Assembly: GCA_016703625.1 (NCBI GenBank)
Contig: JADJBP010000005.1
Coordinates: 1-47,992, forward strand
Length of the DNA: 47,992 nt
Direction of reading: 5' to 3'
Source: Chitinophagaceae bacterium
GTDB lineage: Bacteria; Bacteroidota; Bacteroidia; Chitinophagales; Chitinophagaceae
The position numbers and the translations under genes were made by a program. Below, piece by piece: positions 47,097-47,992 of the stretch. How positions within the stretch are numbered: position 1 is the stretch's first letter; every line of letters starts with the position of its first letter. The notes under the pieces are model-generated. The model searched no databases, was not told the origin of the DNA, and saw only the letters and a program-made list of their open reading frames with translations.

Positions 47097-47797
47097 TCAG
47101 TCATTAGGTTTAAATATTTCTGAATTGTCAATTCCTTTTATCAATAACCACAAGCAAAATGATAATTCTCCGATAAAAATTGGGATAGCTACGTATGAAA
47201 ATATGGGATTTGCAAATCCTTTTGAAAGCAGCATTGTGAAACTGTTTATAAGGTATCCTATTCCTGAAATGATATAAAGTATTCCAAGTAATTTAGGAAC
47301 CATTTTAGATTTGAAAATAACATAGCCTACTAACAGGCAATAAAACCCAAAGAATACTAGGCCTATAGCATATCCTACTTCCTGTATGTTTAGTGATAAT
47401 TGTGAAAGGGTAGCAAGTTGGTTGGGTTGAAATGATTTTAAGTAAGTGTTGTTACCCAGAATTAGTAAAGGTGAAATCTGATTTAAAAGATTTACGGCAA
47501 TAATTGCAGTTTGAATTATAACAAATATTAGAGCAAGTTGAAGTAAAAATTTATTTATTCTTTTGAATAAAAAATAAATAATTAAAACACATGGCAAGCC
47601 ACAAATAAAATTGACAATGTCTGAAACAACCCCCAATCGAAAAAGCATTTCTGACGATTGTATATTATTTGCTGTAGTCAAAGCGTCTCCTGAAACTTTG
47701 AATGCTTGTCTCACAAATATTTCTGCAAATAAACCTGTCGCAATAACTATTAAATATAACAGCCCAGCAATTCGTGCTAAATTTTGTTTGAAATCAT
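47097..47797 (-). CDS. DUF4386 membrane protein, N-terminal frameshift
   Basis: The literal start is a GTG at 47714, but the frame continues upstream with LARIAGLLYLIVIATGLFAE, the usual DUF4386 opening. Restoring one base in the A-rich run near 47780 gives an ATG at 47797 (MISNK). About 230 residues with six to seven helices (NFICGLPCVLIIYFLF, QLALIFVIIQTAII, GLVFFGFYCLLVGYVIF). Second DUF4386 copy, only moderately similar to that at 36451. Stop 6 bp beyond E12. Confidence 0.82.
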
Positions 47798-47850
47798 TTT
47801 TAAGTGGTTGGATATGATTTATTTAATAGTTTGAGATGTTGCTTTTAAAT

Positions 47851-47992
47851 TGCCGCCAACGTCCGGGGCTTGCTGCTGTCTGGGATTGTTGCTGTGTTCG
47901 CCCCGGCCCTGAACTCAATAAAGTAACGAAATTATTTTTATAAAGTAAAGCCAACTTGCCTACCGTAGCTTTAGCGAAGGCAGGTTAATAAG
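47851..47992. repeat. Cassette element E13, right part outside the window
   Basis: Left TGCCGCCAACGTCCGGGGCT identical to E12 over about 30 bp, then CGCCCCGGCC, a weak core GTAACGAAATTATTTTTATA (47933-47952) and a stem-loop of the CCTGCC family (47955-47984). Confidence 0.75.

Noticed and set aside
21373..47992. Classical chromosomal integron with attC sites
   Set aside because: GTTAGC does not match the GTTRRRY core, copies are mostly longer than attC, and no integrase is in the window; kept only as an integron-like hypothesis.

Overview
The window looks like a Bacteroidota chromosome, most likely Chitinophagaceae. The signs are T9SS-style secreted beta-helix/Ig-like proteins, TAnnTTTG-type -7 promoter boxes with no obvious Shine-Dalgarno usage, DUF1569/DUF2200/DUF4386/TIGR03643 families, and a RecQ with a long C-terminal extension. 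No ribosomal or other taxonomic marker beyond one tRNA is present, so the genus is not assigned.

Layout. (1) 1-5969, minus: the N-terminal and middle part of a very large secreted protein (signal peptide, parallel beta-helix region, pre-peptidase-like domain, six Ig-like repeats of about 83 residues), broken by many small frameshifts and running off the left edge. (2) 6281-13.1 kb: ordinary core genes: tRNA-Phe with a strong terminator, recQ, a kdsD-manC pair for nucleotide-sugar supply, a YbdL-like methionine aminotransferase and a DUF1569 protein. (3) 13.3-21.4 kb: mostly minus-strand small accessory genes packed tightly (VOC, methyltransferase, two NTF2-like secreted proteins, DinB, PLP decarboxylase, DUF2200, DUF1801) and an SDR-DUF2071-TIGR03643 operon of a kind I recall from photolyase neighbourhoods. 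(4) 21.4-48.0 kb: a cassette-like region. Functionally unrelated genes, usually one or two at a time, are separated by about fifteen related intergenic elements. Each element tends to begin near GCTAACGTCCGGGGCTTTG and end near CCCATGTTAGCGG. All recognisable copies point the same way even where the flanking gene is on the other strand. Long forms (about 160-310 bp) carry an AT-rich core; short forms (about 63-76 bp) lack it. Cargo includes DinB, AraC plus SDR, an archaeal-type S-adenosylmethionine synthetase, an atypical Nramp-family transporter, an NmrA protein, two beta-lactamase-fold serine hydrolases, a secreted agmatine-deiminase-like lipoprotein, two DUF4386 proteins, an ArsR-AHSA1 pair, a CocE-type hydrolase, a DHFR-like protein, a subclass B1 metallo-beta-lactamase and a CPBP protease. 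This integron-like arrangement, with no integrase visible, is the main candidate for an undescribed system.

Data quality matters here. At least fifteen genes are interrupted by single-base deletions, several of them in homopolymers, while the downstream frame still encodes the expected family C-terminus. I read these mostly as uncorrected sequencing errors, and I give corrected gene extents where the other frame is convincing. Two genes instead carry in-frame stop substitutions (32414 TGA, 45204 TAG), which could be real.
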